Made by a program: the position numbers and the translations under genes. From NCBI GenBank assembly GCA_037043455.1, contig JAWPHD010001444.1, forward strand, positions 248,001 to 312,000: a stretch of DNA of 64,000 nt. Direction: 5' to 3'. The notes beneath the pieces are model-generated. The model was not told the origin of the DNA. It ran no database searches and saw only the letters and a program-made list of their open reading frames with translations. Shown piece after piece: positions 21,765-33,510 of the stretch; the stretch's first letter is position 1, and each line of letters opens with the position of its first letter. The DNA is from Cyrtodaria siliqua. Its lineage: Eukaryota > Mollusca > Bivalvia > Adapedonta > Hiatellidae.

Positions 21765-22083
21765 TTAAAGGGACACTAGGCAGTCTTTATTTGTTTAAAA
21801 CTTCTGGAGTTCGGTTAATCTTTCTGCATAGTTTGCATTTGTGCATCATTAATATTATTTATTAGAATAGTTCAGAAGAAATTGTTTTACACATTACTTA
21901 CTGTTGATTATAGTGCACCTATAATATAGTTAAGTATTTGATAGAATAACGAAGACAAAATCAAACACCCTATTAAACTTTTAATGCAAACAGGTTTAAA
22001 TTTAAAATGTTACCAGGTTAACAAATGGAGATGCTAATGTTAAAGCTTGATAAATACTTCAAGATTGCCGTGTGTCCCTTTAA
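21765..22083. mobile_element. MITE with TTAA ends
   Basis: Left end TTAAAGGGACACTAGGCAGTC at 21765 and right end GATTGCCGTGTGTCCCTTTAA at 22063-22083 are inverted copies with three mismatches. The TTAA at each end could be a piggyBac-type target duplication. It is 319 bases long and non-coding. Similar ends (TTAAAGGGACACA) recur alone at 22122 and 24213. Confidence 0.65.
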
Positions 22084-22599
22084 CATCAACTAATTGGTCT
22101 ATGTGATGGGTCCCCAATTTATTAAAGGGACACAGAGCAAATTTCCAATCTTGTGTCTGTTTTACACATTTTCACATCAGAACAGACCACACATCTACAA
22201 AAGTGTCTTCTCAACTGCCCTATTTAATCATGTTTTATTTCTAAAACTAGCGGCATCAGCAGGTTTTGAGAGAGAAAATAAATATTTGTATATTAATGTT
22301 TTCTCTCCATGTAAAATGACCTTACTAAGGCATTAAAGTAAAATATCCTATGCACAAAACGTGTAAAATTTAACAATTTTAGATTTTTGGCAAGACTTAT
22401 ATTTTATTCCCCTTCTAGTAAAAATGGCTTAAAGAGCATTGCACCCTCTGTCAGATTAAACTTTCTTTATAATAGATTCTTGCTGTACTGTTGGGTGAAA
22501 AATACATTAAAATGGTTCTATAATCATGTCAGTTCAATCATATACTCGTATGATACACAATATAATATGTATTGACCCTTTACTTCATGTGCCATTTAC
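22084..22599. other. Unassigned; isolated MITE end at 22122
   Basis: Contains an unpaired TTAAAGGGACACAGAGC end of the TTAA MITE type. Otherwise no feature seen. Confidence 0.35.
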
Positions 22600-22885
22600 T
22601 CAGTTTTGGTCAAGGGACGTTTATAGCATATCGGCTTTGAATCCAGTGAACACGGATTCAATTCTTACTGGCGCCACTGGGTTACTTCGATGTGTTCTGC
22701 TAGCCTCGTTCGTCTGATGGGAACGTAAACCGGGTGGTCCTGTGTATCGGAGTCTGTCCTCCAAGCACGTTAAAGAACCACAGGTATATAATCGGTAGTA
22801 AGCGTGGGGCAGGGTTCCTGGATGCCTATGTATCTTTCCTCTTCTCTTTGGGGCGGCTCGAAATAACCTAAACAACGTGTTGATG
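22600..22885 (+). mobile_element. tRNA-derived SINE (family shared with 60233-60500)
   Basis: A B-box-like GGATTCAATTC near 22646 precedes a body with AACGTAAACCGGGTGGTCC, CACGTTAAAGAACCAC and a 3' part TTTGGGGCGGCTCGAAATAA. The same order, with the same CGTTAA and GGAGCGGCT blocks, occurs at 60233-60500, showing one family. The tRNA head is more decayed here. Confidence 0.65.
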
Positions 22886-24000
22886 AGGCGTTAAACAATA
22901 ATTAAATTTTAAACTGTTCCATTCCCCTAAACATACCCTAGCTCCATCTCGCAACACCTGATTCAAATTGAATACTGTGCTCGACTTATATTAACTTTTT
23001 ATTCTATGTCTTTCTTTTCTTTCAGTCTGCACGTCATGTGGAAGAAGACTCCATGTACACCACTGGCCAGAGTCAATGCTGAAGTTTATGTTCGCTCAAT
23101 TATTTGCTTAATAAAGTATACATAAACTAAAATATTGTCTTTATAATTATGTCTTCCACCACAAAGTGGTAGGTGAGACAGATTAAATTTGGCCTTTCCG
23201 TTCGTCCGTCACAAATCTTGTCTACTTTTTGGATTTTGACGAAACTTTGTACAAACTCTTTATTACTTTCTCTGAAGCTTATTTCATAAAACTTCATACT
23301 TTGACTGCCTTTGGTGAAATGATAATCCCTGTTTATTTTGAAGTTAGCAGTTGAAAGGTCCGTTACCATGACCGGAAAATGAAAAGTATTACCAACACAG
23401 TTTTTCCTCTTACCTAAAGCAAATTTCATGAAACTTCATTGGTGGACAGTGGATCGTTTGATTTTTAGGTAAAAGGTCAAGTTCCCTGCAGACATCCACT
23501 ATCCAAGGATAAGTATATGTTACAACACACATGTTATAATATTAATGGTATAATATATGAATATTTTCTTGCACAATGTTGAATCCGGTAAAACAAGTGA
23601 TTTTGTTCACCGATACTGTCGCCTGTGAACCAAACCACTTGTTGTTAAATTACAGGATTCAACAGTGTGTAAAACATATTTCGATCATCCATTTTTTTTT
23701 AAAATCATAAATTAAAAAATATATATATTAAAACATGCTATTTGATGAAAACAGACGTATTCAAATTTTCATAGTAGCAATATTCGCAGAATATAGTAGA
23801 TTTCAACTGCTGAAAACAAACATGTATTTTTTTTTCAGGCAAAAATAATTCTATGAATATAGTATATATGTTCAGGGAAATGTTTAACATGTCTGTTTTC
23901 AAATACTACAGATCGTAACGCACCGCACATGTATATTCAGTATTTACTTTCAATATAGTAGTGAGTATGACTGCGTTCTGGGACCATATAAATATAAAAG

Positions 24001-24003
<3 letters not shown>
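22886..24003. other. Unassigned AT-rich DNA
   Basis: Includes 23190-23440, where phrases such as GTCCGTCACAAATCTTGTC and TTTTGACGAAACTTTGTAC resemble a dispersed bivalve repeat as I recall, without visible ends. No gene seen. Confidence 0.35.

Positions 24004-24035
<32 letters not shown>
24004..24035. repeat. (TA)n microsatellite
   Basis: About 16 uninterrupted AT dinucleotides. Confidence 0.95.
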
Positions 24036-24036
<1 letters not shown>

Positions 24037-24239
24037 CTATAAATATAAATATAAACGACCCGCACTTTTTGTATTCACGCGTACAGTGTTTCACAACACC
24101 ACAAATCTGGCAAGTGTTCCATTGACACAATGTCATGTCCACGTTTATGTTATGAAATCTTCGAGTCTACACATAATCATGTTTGTTACTGACAGTCATT
24201 TACTTACTTGGTTAAAGGGACACATGCCAATCTTGCTTT

Positions 24240-25960
24240 CTTTAAAACTCGAGTCGCCCCCTTAGTTTTAAACGAACAGTTAAAAGAATATACTTCTTTC
24301 TGCCTGTTAAACTTATATTAGTTTATCGCTTTTTCTGATTTCGAAAATTAACTCTGCAACGTATGTTGCCGCCATCATGATTTCATTTTCCGATTTACCG
24401 TTGTAACATTGTTTGTTAAAATAAATTGGCCATTCTGACATAAACCCAAAGCATGTATACATAAAAAATTTAGTGTAAAATTCATGGACACATACATTTT
24501 AAATATATGTGTTTTCATAACGAAATTATTTAATTGTTTCTGTAGCCGGTCGTCTTTCCTTAATGAATATGAATGTTGCCGTCTTTGGGTCGGACGGTCC
24601 TGTTACTTAATTAGTACTTGTCTCCGTTTATTGAAATTCTACATATATACAGAGGAGAGATGTATCTATATGATTTTGTTATTATGCTCGCTTCTAAAAT
24701 GACGAAATAAATCGATTTGAATAAAAGGCGCATTCTCAGCAATACACAACGTATTGTGTGTACGGGTTGGAGGGGGGAAGTCCACGGGGTTGGAGGGATA
24801 CTACCGTAATGTTGCTCTCATAAATACTGTGAACATACTACATCAATAATAGAACAACTACTGAACAATGCTGAAATCGATTTATCTTTATAAATGAATT
24901 CATAATTCCACAATTTTATTCCGTGCGAACATTGATTTGGAAAGTCGATTCGGCGTATTTAAACGATTACGGTGTACTTCGTTAATTTTCGGGGGGAAAA
25001 AGTACTTGCCTCCGATTTTTTTTTATATTTTACATATCTACAGAGGAAAGATGTATTTACGCGTACATGCTTTTGTTTTTTTCTAAAATGATGAAATAAA
25101 TCGAATTTGATTAAAACTGCGCATTCGCAGCTATATACAGCCTTATCAATACGGTATGGAGGGTGGTGGGGGTGGAATGAGGGGCGGGGTTGCAGGGATA
25201 CTACCGTAATGGTGTCCTTGAGAAAAACTGTGAATATTCTACTCTAATAATTTATTAAATACAGAACAATGTTGAAATCAATATATCTCTTTAAAAGGAT
25301 TTCACAATATCATGGTTTTATATCCCGCGTGTACATTAACTTCGAAAGGCGATTGTTCATATTTTAGCGAACACGGTGTACTTTGTTAATTTTGGGGAAA
25401 AAAAGTACTTTTTTCTGATTGACTTTAAATTTTGGGTTTTAATAGTAGACATGTCATTGAACACTTTCGTGAAAAGAAATTCATTCTCGCTATTAAAACT
25501 TCATTTTTTTGCATTTTTTTCGGATTCAGAAAATTAGCACTGCAACATATATTTTCACTATCCTCATTTCCTTTCCCGACGTACCGTTACAATTTGGTTT
25601 GTTAAAACCTATTCTGAGCACTCCGGCATAAACCAAAAGCATGTATAGATCAGAAATTTAATCTGGAATGCATGGATACATACATTTGAAATATATGTAT
25701 TGAAATAATGGAATTATTTCATTTCTTGTGTACCCGATCGCGTCTGTAAATGTGTATGCATTATGCCGTCTTTGCGTCCGTGGGTCATGTTAGTTAATTT
25801 TGGGGGGAAAAAATACATGTCTCCGATTTCATTAAAAATGTGCATATGGACAGAGGAAAGATTTATCTACGCGTACATGCATTTGTTTTTATTCTCGCTT
25901 CTAAAATGACGAAATAAATCGATTTTGATTTAAAAGCGTATTTTTGGCAATTTAAACCTT
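24240..25960. repeat. Block duplication X-Y-Y-X-Y, ~390-bp blocks
   Basis: Block Y (ACAGAGGAAAGATGTAT, then AAAATGACGAAATAAATCG, then GGGATACTACCGTAATG) occurs at about 24613-25000 and 25004-25400, and its first part recurs at 25812-25960. Block X (AAAGCATGTATA, then TGGACACATACATTT, then TGCCGTCTTTG) occurs at about 24240-24610 and 25410-25800. Copies are about 70-80 percent alike by eye. No protein is encoded. Confidence 0.7.
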
Positions 25961-26729
25961 AAAACAACCTAAATTCATCCCTTTGAAAATTACCTTTAAC
26001 TATTTATGGGAATTACACGAAGTGTACACCAATTTTGTTCGACCAATGTAGTTTGTGAATATTATTACTTTAACAACGATCTGTGATTGTGTTTTGTCAT
26101 AGTCACAGTTTATAGATACATGTAAGAGGTGTATAAATCTGACCAGTGAAAAGTTTCCCAATAATGTCATTTTGTTATCGATTTTATCACGTGACCTTGT
26201 TTGATAAATATTCCTACGCCATAGGGCTGGCGTTCCTACTGCCATGTTGTGTGAAATTAGGTTTCTGCATACACATTAACATCTAATTTTCCATTTAAAG
26301 TCAGAGTCTGGTATGAAACTTTAATGACACTCCTTTATATGCCATGCTAAAAAGCATTTATTTTCACGTTTCATTTTAATTTTGTTTAGAAATGTTTAAA
26401 ATATAAAATATACAAGCTACTGTAATGTAGCTTTTAACTCAATATTGCCCTCTAAATCTATATGACTCATTGAATGAATGAATTGGGGTTTTACGTCACG
26501 TAAACACATCTTATTAGGGAATTAGGAAGTTAAAACGAAAATAAATTGCCACCATACAGCCACATTCACAATAATATCTGCAGTTTATATTTATATTTTC
26601 TATGCATTGCATGTTTTCACCGTACTAAACATATTTATTGCTACATTTCTTTACAACCTATCTATCCATTTAGTAGCTGCATTTGGACATGAAACGCAAT
26701 TCCCAATATTACCTTCAATTTTTAACAGA
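25961..26729. other. Unassigned; short SINE-like scrap
   Basis: Around 26465-26505, GAATGAATTGGGGTTTTACG resembles part of a common molluscan SINE. Otherwise nothing recognised. Confidence 0.3.
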
Positions 26730-26969
26730 CGTGCTTCAAGAGGGAGCGTGAAATTTGTTGGGCGACGAATACAGCATGAATGGAAAGACAGTGATGATGC
26801 CAAAAACACTCAGTGGTACGAGGGAACAGTTCTTTCAATAATATCTGGAAAGAACGGATCTGACGCAGCTGTATATGAAGTGTTATACGATGGTGATGAC
26901 GAGCCGTATGAGATTGACCACCTACTAGAAGACTATATACATTGTTCTCTGAAGTTGATTGATTTATAA
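26730..26969 (+). CDS. Exon encoding a Tudor-like small domain
   Basis: The sequence CCTTCAATTTTTAACAG is a strong acceptor, after which the frame reads RASRGSVKFVGRRIQHEWKD, then NTQWYEGTVLSIISGKNG, then AVYEVLYDGDDEPYEIDHLL, then EDYIHCSLKLIDL and stop. The alternation (FVG+I.H.W, WY.GTVL, YEV.YDG..E.Y) fits the five-strand barrel of Tudor/SGF29-like domains found in many invertebrate proteins. The stop codon is directly followed by AG/GTAATT, a good donor, so the transcript may continue in a 3' UTR exon. Upstream exons were not found. It could be the terminal exon of a host gene or part of a transposon-borne protein. An apparent Met at 26607 lies in the presumed intron. Confidence 0.5.
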   Translation, partial: RASRGSVKFVGRRIQHEWKDSDDAKNTQWYEGTVLSIISGKNGSDAAVYEVLYDGDDEPYEIDHLLEDYIHCSLKLIDL

Positions 26970-29432
26970 GGTAATTTTCGCAAACACTAGTCTATATATC
27001 AATTCACACGACTGTTCTGTGACTGCACTTGCCTTCGTTTTGCCATGGTGTTGAGTGTTTAAAAGCAATTATTTCCATATCTCTATCAAAAATCTTAATA
27101 TTACTGGGATAGTCATCTGTCCAAGAAAAGTAATAGCAGTTCATGATGCTGTGGTGGTTAGCTGCACATGTTATTTACAAAGATAAATAGTTTGTGTGGC
27201 TTATGGGTGGTGCAGAAAGCTGTAAGTATTAATATGGATGCAGTGGTAAGCTGCACATAAAGTTACAGTTTTCAAATTTCATCCCACTGCAGTAATGGAT
27301 GAAAGTCGTTAACAGCCTGAACCGGTCACGAGCAGTGACGCCAACTGTAATGTGAAGGTTCGTATAAAAACTGTGGATTCTCTGCTGGGGTGTGGAGTTG
27401 TACCCACCTCAGCACACACAAAAACACAACACACAAACACACCTATGTTTAGAATATATTTTTGGTGCCTGATAGAGTAAGTATGCGTAACATTCTATGG
27501 GATTAACTATAGAGTCACGTTTTAGCTGTATATATCAACTTAACACAACAATATGTATAATTTTCGAACTTCAGTATTTTCAATATGATAATAGAATTCA
27601 TAATAAGAATTCATACCAAGTAGTATATAGAATTGTTTTTCGCCATGATATTAAATGAATTATTTATAGTCTATACTACCTTTGCAAAACTTGATTAAAT
27701 GATTTGAATGCATTTTTATTCCAGCTTCCAAACGTATGTTTCTGAGTTTCTGCTATCCTCACCTTCCAGCAACATTCACTGCAAATGGCATCCCGTGATA
27801 TTGACATTCTTCAAGCCATTGTACACTTGTGTCTGTGATCGTCAGAAAGGGACATGCATTGTGGAAACATATTTTTTGTGCGTACGGAATACAGCATATG
27901 AGTTTTTGTGTCTCTGGCAGCTTCTCCAACGGCGTTACGCGAAGGTTTCTATAACTGCATGAGCAGACATCCTTTCATCCATTAAAAAAGATATTAAAGG
28001 TACTTATCCAAGTTTTTGAAAGATACATATTTTGCCTGTGTTGAGCACATATAAAACTTTTTATTATTGTGAAGATTTATTTTTCGGAAGCAGATATAGT
28101 CAGCTCGTTGGGAACCAGAACGAACCACTGCAGCTGTTGTTTTCACATGCATATAATCTTGAAGCAGCTTCACAACCGACAGTTGTGTTGTGGCCACTTT
28201 TAATACCTTGCCATTTTTTTCATGGTATGTTTAAAATTAATTGGAAAAAAAATGACTCAAAAAGGCATACCCCGAACCTTAATTCAGATGAAGGACGATC
28301 TCTGTATAAAAACACTGTACATAAGTTGCCAGTTGATTCTCAGCTTATCTGAGCAGACCCAAGTTTTGTTTATATTGATTTATTTTCTAATCATTTGTTT
28401 TGGAGCGCTCTCTCCAAATTTAGAAATTCGTGTATTATAATATTACTATATAACGCTACCAAAGTGAACAAACGGTTCTCTACGCCACACGCTACAATGA
28501 CATAATAATACAGGTAAGTTAGCCTAGGTAATTGCAATGTATGCATGGTCAAGCACACTACTATTGATTGAATACACACATCTGTTTACCTACCTGGCAC
28601 CTCATTTTTCAAGTGCCAAGTAACACGTGCATTTTATAATACGATCTCTATATTACTGCGAGACACCTCTGTGTTTGGTCAAATTTGGGCCAAAATTAAA
28701 TCAATTTCAAAAAATTGTATATCAACTGCCCTTGACAAGACTGAGAGGATTATATGGATGTTATTTGTTTTTAGTTTAAGGTTGTGCATGTTTCTTGGCG
28801 GATGCACAAAAAATGATAACATTTTTAGAACACTTCTTTTATTCTTCATCTGCTCTTATATATGTTTTGTATAATAGAAATCTATTTATTGCGTTATTAT
28901 CATTAATAACAAGATCAGCCAAAATGAATTTTCAGTTTCACAGGAAGGACTCCGCCCAATTCAAAATTTTGAATATTCTTAAATGAATAGTAGTTTCACG
29001 ATCGATAATATAAGTGTTGACGTGTTCGCTTTCATTGCATAGAATGTTATATATATATATGTGATTGTTACATATAATACTGTAAATATGTTTTCACCAA
29101 TAATAACAATTTAAGCAAATATAGGACAAAGAAAGAAAATTACTCACCACAGTGCTAAATGAAATCCGAACCATGTAATGCTACATGTATGTCCACAAGT
29201 GAAAGTTACACAAGACTGATAGAATAGAGCGGCTACCGTATAAAATGCAATACGCTCGAACATCACGTGCAGCATGTGTTTTCTTTGTTTATTTACATAC
29301 AAAGATACTAAGGTATAAGATCGTCTGTGAATTATTATTTTTCTTTGTCCATGCTTTAGATTCAAGATTGAATCTTGATGAACATATAAAACATTTCTTT
29401 TTAGTTTAAGAAAAAAAGACAAAACACAATTG
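26970..29432. other. Unassigned DNA downstream of the Tudor-like exon
   Basis: AT-rich. 27722 onward follows a TTTTTATTCCAG acceptor-like site and stays open to 27962, but the translation (FQTYVSEFLLSSPSSNIHC...) resembles nothing I know. No repeats or RNA genes seen. Confidence 0.3.
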
Positions 29433-29475
29433 AATGTCGTCCTTGAATGCTGCTTTCCCCATCCGATATTTTTAT
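29433..29475 (+). mobile_element. Fragment of Penelope-like 3' tail
   Basis: TGTCGTCCTTGAATGCTGCT followed by TTCCCCATCCGATAT matches the terminal 35-40 bases of the tail at 12370-12405. It is isolated, and surrounding sequence does not match the family. Confidence 0.6.
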
Positions 29476-29845
29476 CTTTCTTAAAATAGTGAACATAATT
29501 ATATCTGCATTTGTAAATGTGTATGGTATTGAAATGACGGAGAACGTATGTTTTTTTGTTGTTTTTTATAAAATATATTGATACGTATAAATAAACACAA
29601 TATCTCCCTCCCACCTAATCAAGTATTAGATATAGACAATGTATTATGTTGACTGTCTAGAATTTGTTTAGAGACTCTTTTTTCCTTTCCTTACTACTGT
29701 TAACATTGGATACTATTTACATTGAATTGTGTTTAAATTGCCATTCCGCCATAATGACATTATTATCATGCATTGACTATGTTGATTCCATTGCTGTTTG
29801 CTTAATATGTAAACCTTGGTGAAATAAAGAAAAATGTAAAGTTGG
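29476..29845. other. Unassigned AT-rich DNA
   Basis: No feature seen. The long minus-strand frame covering 29144-29614 looks like chance. Confidence 0.35.
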
Positions 29846-30070
29846 CAACGGAATACCAGTAACTATAGAAAGGAAACCGGTGGCCTAGTAATACAGCACT
29901 GACTAGTAGCTTGCCAACGGAATATCAGTAATTATCAGAACGGAAACTAGTCTTCAATTGAAGAGAGGTCTAATTCAATTGAAGAGAGGTCTGATTCAGC
30001 ATAATTGAACCTCTCTTCAATTGAATTACATAGCTCTTCAATTGAATTGAACCTCTCTTCATCTGAATTT
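29846..30070. repeat. Foldback built on CAATTGAAGAGAGGT
   Basis: CAATTGAAGAGAGGTCT occurs twice in forward orientation (about 29956 and 29979). Its complement ACCTCTCTTCAATTGAATT or close variants occurs three to four times at 30007-30075. An AACGGAATA.CAGTAA block is directly repeated at 29847 and 29919. The arms could form a long hairpin. Confidence 0.75.
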
Positions 30071-30395
30071 GGCCTCTCTTTAAATCAGCTATCGGCATTC
30101 AGAAGAACGCGCTTTTTCTCTCCGAGTGTCGGAACGCGTTACTCTGATACCATTCCCCTACTGGGCTCATTACTCTCTCTTCGTGGGGCCAGGCAATTGT
30201 CACTTAGCAGTGTGGCGGGACATGTTATGTTTGTAAGTATGTATAGTTCTATCTGAAGTAAAATATGTTCAAAAGTGTACTGTAATAACTGTGTGACCGA
30301 GGTGAGGGATCGATGCGCTAAGGTATAATTTATCTGATTCACATACTTTTTGAGTACAGAATGCGTTACAGTAAATAAGATATTTGCACAAATGT

Positions 30396-30446
30396 TGCGA
30401 TGCCCTCCCCCACCCCCACCCCCCCCCCCCCTCCCCCACGACGCCC
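30396..30446. repeat. C-rich tract
   Basis: Nearly uninterrupted C with a few A and T, including a run of at least 12 C near 30420-30431. Confidence 0.85.
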
Positions 30447-30452
30447 CACACA

Positions 30453-30711
30453 CCCTTGTTACATCAGTAGAGGCGCAGCCTTGATATTTTCCTACATCTA
30501 TTAAATACTTGGTAACGCATGGCAATGAAAAGAAGTACGTCATCTTTCGGCATAGTCTCGGCCGACTAGACCACCACCCCCACCCCATCCCCCTTGTTAC
30601 ATCAGTAGAGGCGCAGCCTTGATATTTTCCTGCATCTGTTAAATATTTGGTAACGCATGGCAACGAAAAGTAGTACGTCATCTTTCGGCATAGTCTCGGC
30701 CAGCTAGACCG
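30453..30711. repeat. 138-bp tandem duplication
   Basis: The block beginning CCCTTGTTACATCAGTAGAG starts at 30453 and again at 30591. The two copies are about 93 percent identical through GGCATAGTCTCGGCC. A minus-strand frame of 216 codons spans both copies only because both stay open by chance. Confidence 0.9.
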
Positions 30712-31933
30712 TATCATGCATATGTCTTGCTTGCAGATATCGGTCTGGGTAAGATTAGGCAAATTAAAGCGCCCACAAGCGATTACCACAATTTATTCGC
30801 GCTTTTTATTTCATGCACATTAAGTCGCAATCTCCACGCAGAGTTATCGTTCCTTGCACTCACATATATCTCTGCTAACTACTAAATTACAAAATGTTGG
30901 TAAAACCTGTTAAATTGGAATATGTTTGCCTGAAACTGAAATAATGCATGAAAACAATTTAGTTTTAATCGGGACTATTTTATTACAAAAATAATACGTA
31001 CTTAGGTCTCCTCAATCGAAATGCATATATAAAAGATTTCAAACCGAAGATCTATAGCAGAAAATTACTAAAAGAAATTAACCCATAGAAATAAAATTTT
31101 AAATTATTTAATATAGGTCTATATTTTATCTTTGCAGATCACGCAAAAGGATGTATTATAAACATCGTCATAACTTTTTTGAATAATCACGTGACCCAAC
31201 CGTTCACCCTACTTCCTTTGACGTTGACAGAGTCAAATGAGGAACCAGTGTACTCTGGGTAGAGATTGATAAAGTCGACGTTTGCGTGACGTCATATTAT
31301 AAATAAACGTACAACGTCAATTGTTGCATCAGTTAAACTTTTAACGTCACTTGCTGCTTCTCATAAGTTAAAAATAAGAAATTGTTTTTAAAAAATATGT
31401 TTTCTAAAGTCTCGTTGAATCTCTCAAAATCTCGCCAAAGTCGCCCAAAACGTTAGGGCGATTTCAAACGTCCTTATTTCTCCAGGCCCTTGTTCTGGAT
31501 CTGGATCCGTCTAGTTTAACGTAACGAAGAAATCAGAAATCATAAGCGGGCCGGGTGACCGAGGTTACTTTCGGCAACTTCATAAAAAATGCCCGCCATT
31601 TTGGGTTTTTTAAAACACATAATTTGGCAAACTCCCCGCAGTGGTTACTTCCCCTTTATGTTACAGTATTCACTGCCACCACACCCATTTATAGCTGAAA
31701 TCAAGCTAAGTTAATTTTTTTGGTTAAATATATTTTAGGTCAATATTTCAACTTGCTTTGTTCATAATCATGATAATATAGGAAAATAGTGTGAAAACGG
31801 TATCAGGTTACAAAAATATAATTTATTTATTTAAACAAAATCAATTTTAGCGAATATGAACACCGGTTACTTGGTTACTTGTAAACAAACATGTCAGTCT
31901 GGTTCTCTGACCCACAATGCTCGCTTCGTCGGT
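30712..31933. other. Unassigned DNA
   Basis: AT-rich with a moderately GC stretch at 31490-31610. No domain, RNA or repeat recognised. Confidence 0.35.
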
Positions 31934-32181
31934 ATCCGGACAAATTGTACTTAAGTAAAAACGTACTTCAGTAAAATCACTCTCATTTTGGTCAAATCGT
32001 ACTCATTGACATTTTGAAATAAGTCAAATAGTACTCAGTAATTTATTTCATTAGAAATAATCTAATTTCAGTTGATTATTGATTCTTTTTTATCTATTAT
32101 TATAATAAAAGATGTTTCAAGTATGTTTTAATGTATTTTAAATAATAAAAAGACGATTTGACTTAAGTACGATTTGTCCAG
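31934..32181. mobile_element. MITE-like element with ~24-bp inverted ends
   Basis: Left CCGGACAAATTGTACTTAAG at about 31935 and right CTTAAGTACGATTTGTCCAG at 32162-32181 are inverted copies with two mismatches; similarity continues inward for a few bases. The interior contains further TAGTACTCA and CGTACTCA phrases. Length is about 247 bases, with no coding capacity. A target duplication could not be settled. Confidence 0.6.
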
Positions 32182-32705
32182 AAAAATTTCCCACAGATTG
32201 TTGTGATTAATGTTGTATTTTTCTTACTCTCTGTATATATTTTGTTTCTTTTGTATAATCTTCATTAAATTGGAAGAATAAAGATTCATATATACATTCC
32301 AATTTTGTTTGAAAGCTATATATTTATTAAAGAGTCACAAATCATCATATGGCATACACAACGTTCAGTACAACATATTAAAATATATGAGATCTTGGGC
32401 CGACGTCGGCCTATGAGACACTAATTTATACAAGTCAATGCATGTATATTAAAAATACACATAAAACATAAAACATGCATAACCAACAGTTAGTATTAGC
32501 TTAAGACAATTTAATTCGACTATGTTTAATCGAGATGCAAGTTAGATTAAGATTCTTTCTATTTCTAAGGTTTTGCAACTAACTGTTCGTTAAAGCAGGT
32601 TCAATAAAATGCCGATTGTGTGTTATTTTGGATCTTTTAAAATCTAGATAACACTCATTCTTAAGAAAAATCAATTATTATGTAGTAGATATCCATATAT
32701 TTCTA
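32182..32705. other. Unassigned; possible LINE tail
   Basis: 32190-32295 ends in GGAAGAATAAAGATTCA, a polyadenylation-signal-like ending that could be a LINE 3' tail. The rest is AT-rich without recognised content. Confidence 0.3.
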
Positions 32706-33026
32706 GGGTGAAATTATTGATGCCTTTAATAATACTTCTCGGTATCTTGATGATATACTCAATATTGATAATCCGTTCGTTGCTCATATGGTTACTAACA
32801 TTTATCCACCACAGCTCACGTTGAATAAAGCCAACAGTTCGGATACTGAAATTCCATATTGTCTAAGCCACTGACCGTTCCAAGACGGTAGCCCTATTTT
32901 CAACCCTTTTGTGTTTGTGATGTCGTTTGCATTTTTGTCTTTTCGTTTGTCTGTTTGCGTGTTTGTTTTTGTGTTTTGTGGTTGACTGTCGTCCTTGAAT
33001 GCTGCTTTCCCTGTCCGATATTTTTA
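32706..33026 (+). mobile_element. Penelope-like element remnant: RT core joined to 3' tail
   Basis: The first 155 bases encode EIIDAFNNTSRYLDDILNID and then NPFVAHMVTNIYPPQLTLNK, matching the catalytic region of the copy at 11180-11310. At about 32860 the sequence jumps directly to the 3' tail (CCACTGACCGTTCCAAG ... GCTTTCCCTGTCCGATAT), omitting about 1 kb of the C-terminal coding region and part of the tail. It is a template-jump or deletion derivative. Its right end abuts the inverted LINE at 33027. Confidence 0.75.
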
Positions 33027-33444
33027 CCCCTTTTTTGAATAATAACCCTTTATGCCACATCCTATCGAACGCTTTAGAAATGTCGCAAAATACCATACAT
33101 GTGGATTTCTTTTCGTCGAATGCTTTGCAGATTTGATTATAAATGTCAATAAGTTGATAAACGGTAGAATGTCCAGTGAGAAAACCTGACTGATTCTTAT
33201 ATATACTATTATTTGAATGTAGATGATTGTACATATGTTTAAAAACAATTCTTTCCATTACTTTACCCACACAGCTGATCAACGAAATGGGTCTATAATT
33301 AGACGGTAGAGATGTATCACCTTTTTTAAATAACGGCATAACGTTAGCTAATTTCCAAGATGTAGGATACACATTTTCTCTTATAGATCTATTAAATATA
33401 ATACATAAAGGTTGACTAATAGATTTACAAGTTTCTTTGAGCAT
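33027..33444 (-). pseudogene. LINE RT N-terminal half
   Basis: Open frame with PTSWKLANVMPLFKKGD, SNYRPISLISCVGKVMERIV, NQSGFLTGHSTVYQLIDI and the first catalytic Asp block CMVFCDISKAFDRMWHKGL. It ends at about 33030, and the frame then runs into antisense PLE tail, giving a meaningless chimeric C-terminus. The palm motif with Asp-Asp is absent. Confidence 0.8.
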
Positions 33445-33510
33445 TTTGTGACTTATGTCGTCAGGACCGCTAGCTTTATTAACAGCGAGGTTTGCTAAAA
33501 CATCAGTTAT

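Noticed and set aside
27708..27962. 84-codon frame after an acceptor-like site
   Set aside because: No recognisable protein text and no downstream donor; kept only as a note in the gap entry.
29144..29614. 156-codon minus-strand frame
   Set aside because: Covers a Penelope-like tail fragment and AT-rich DNA; the translation looks random.
30139..30789. 216-codon minus-strand frame with an internal repeat
   Set aside because: Arises from a 138-bp tandem duplication and a C-run; no family resemblance.
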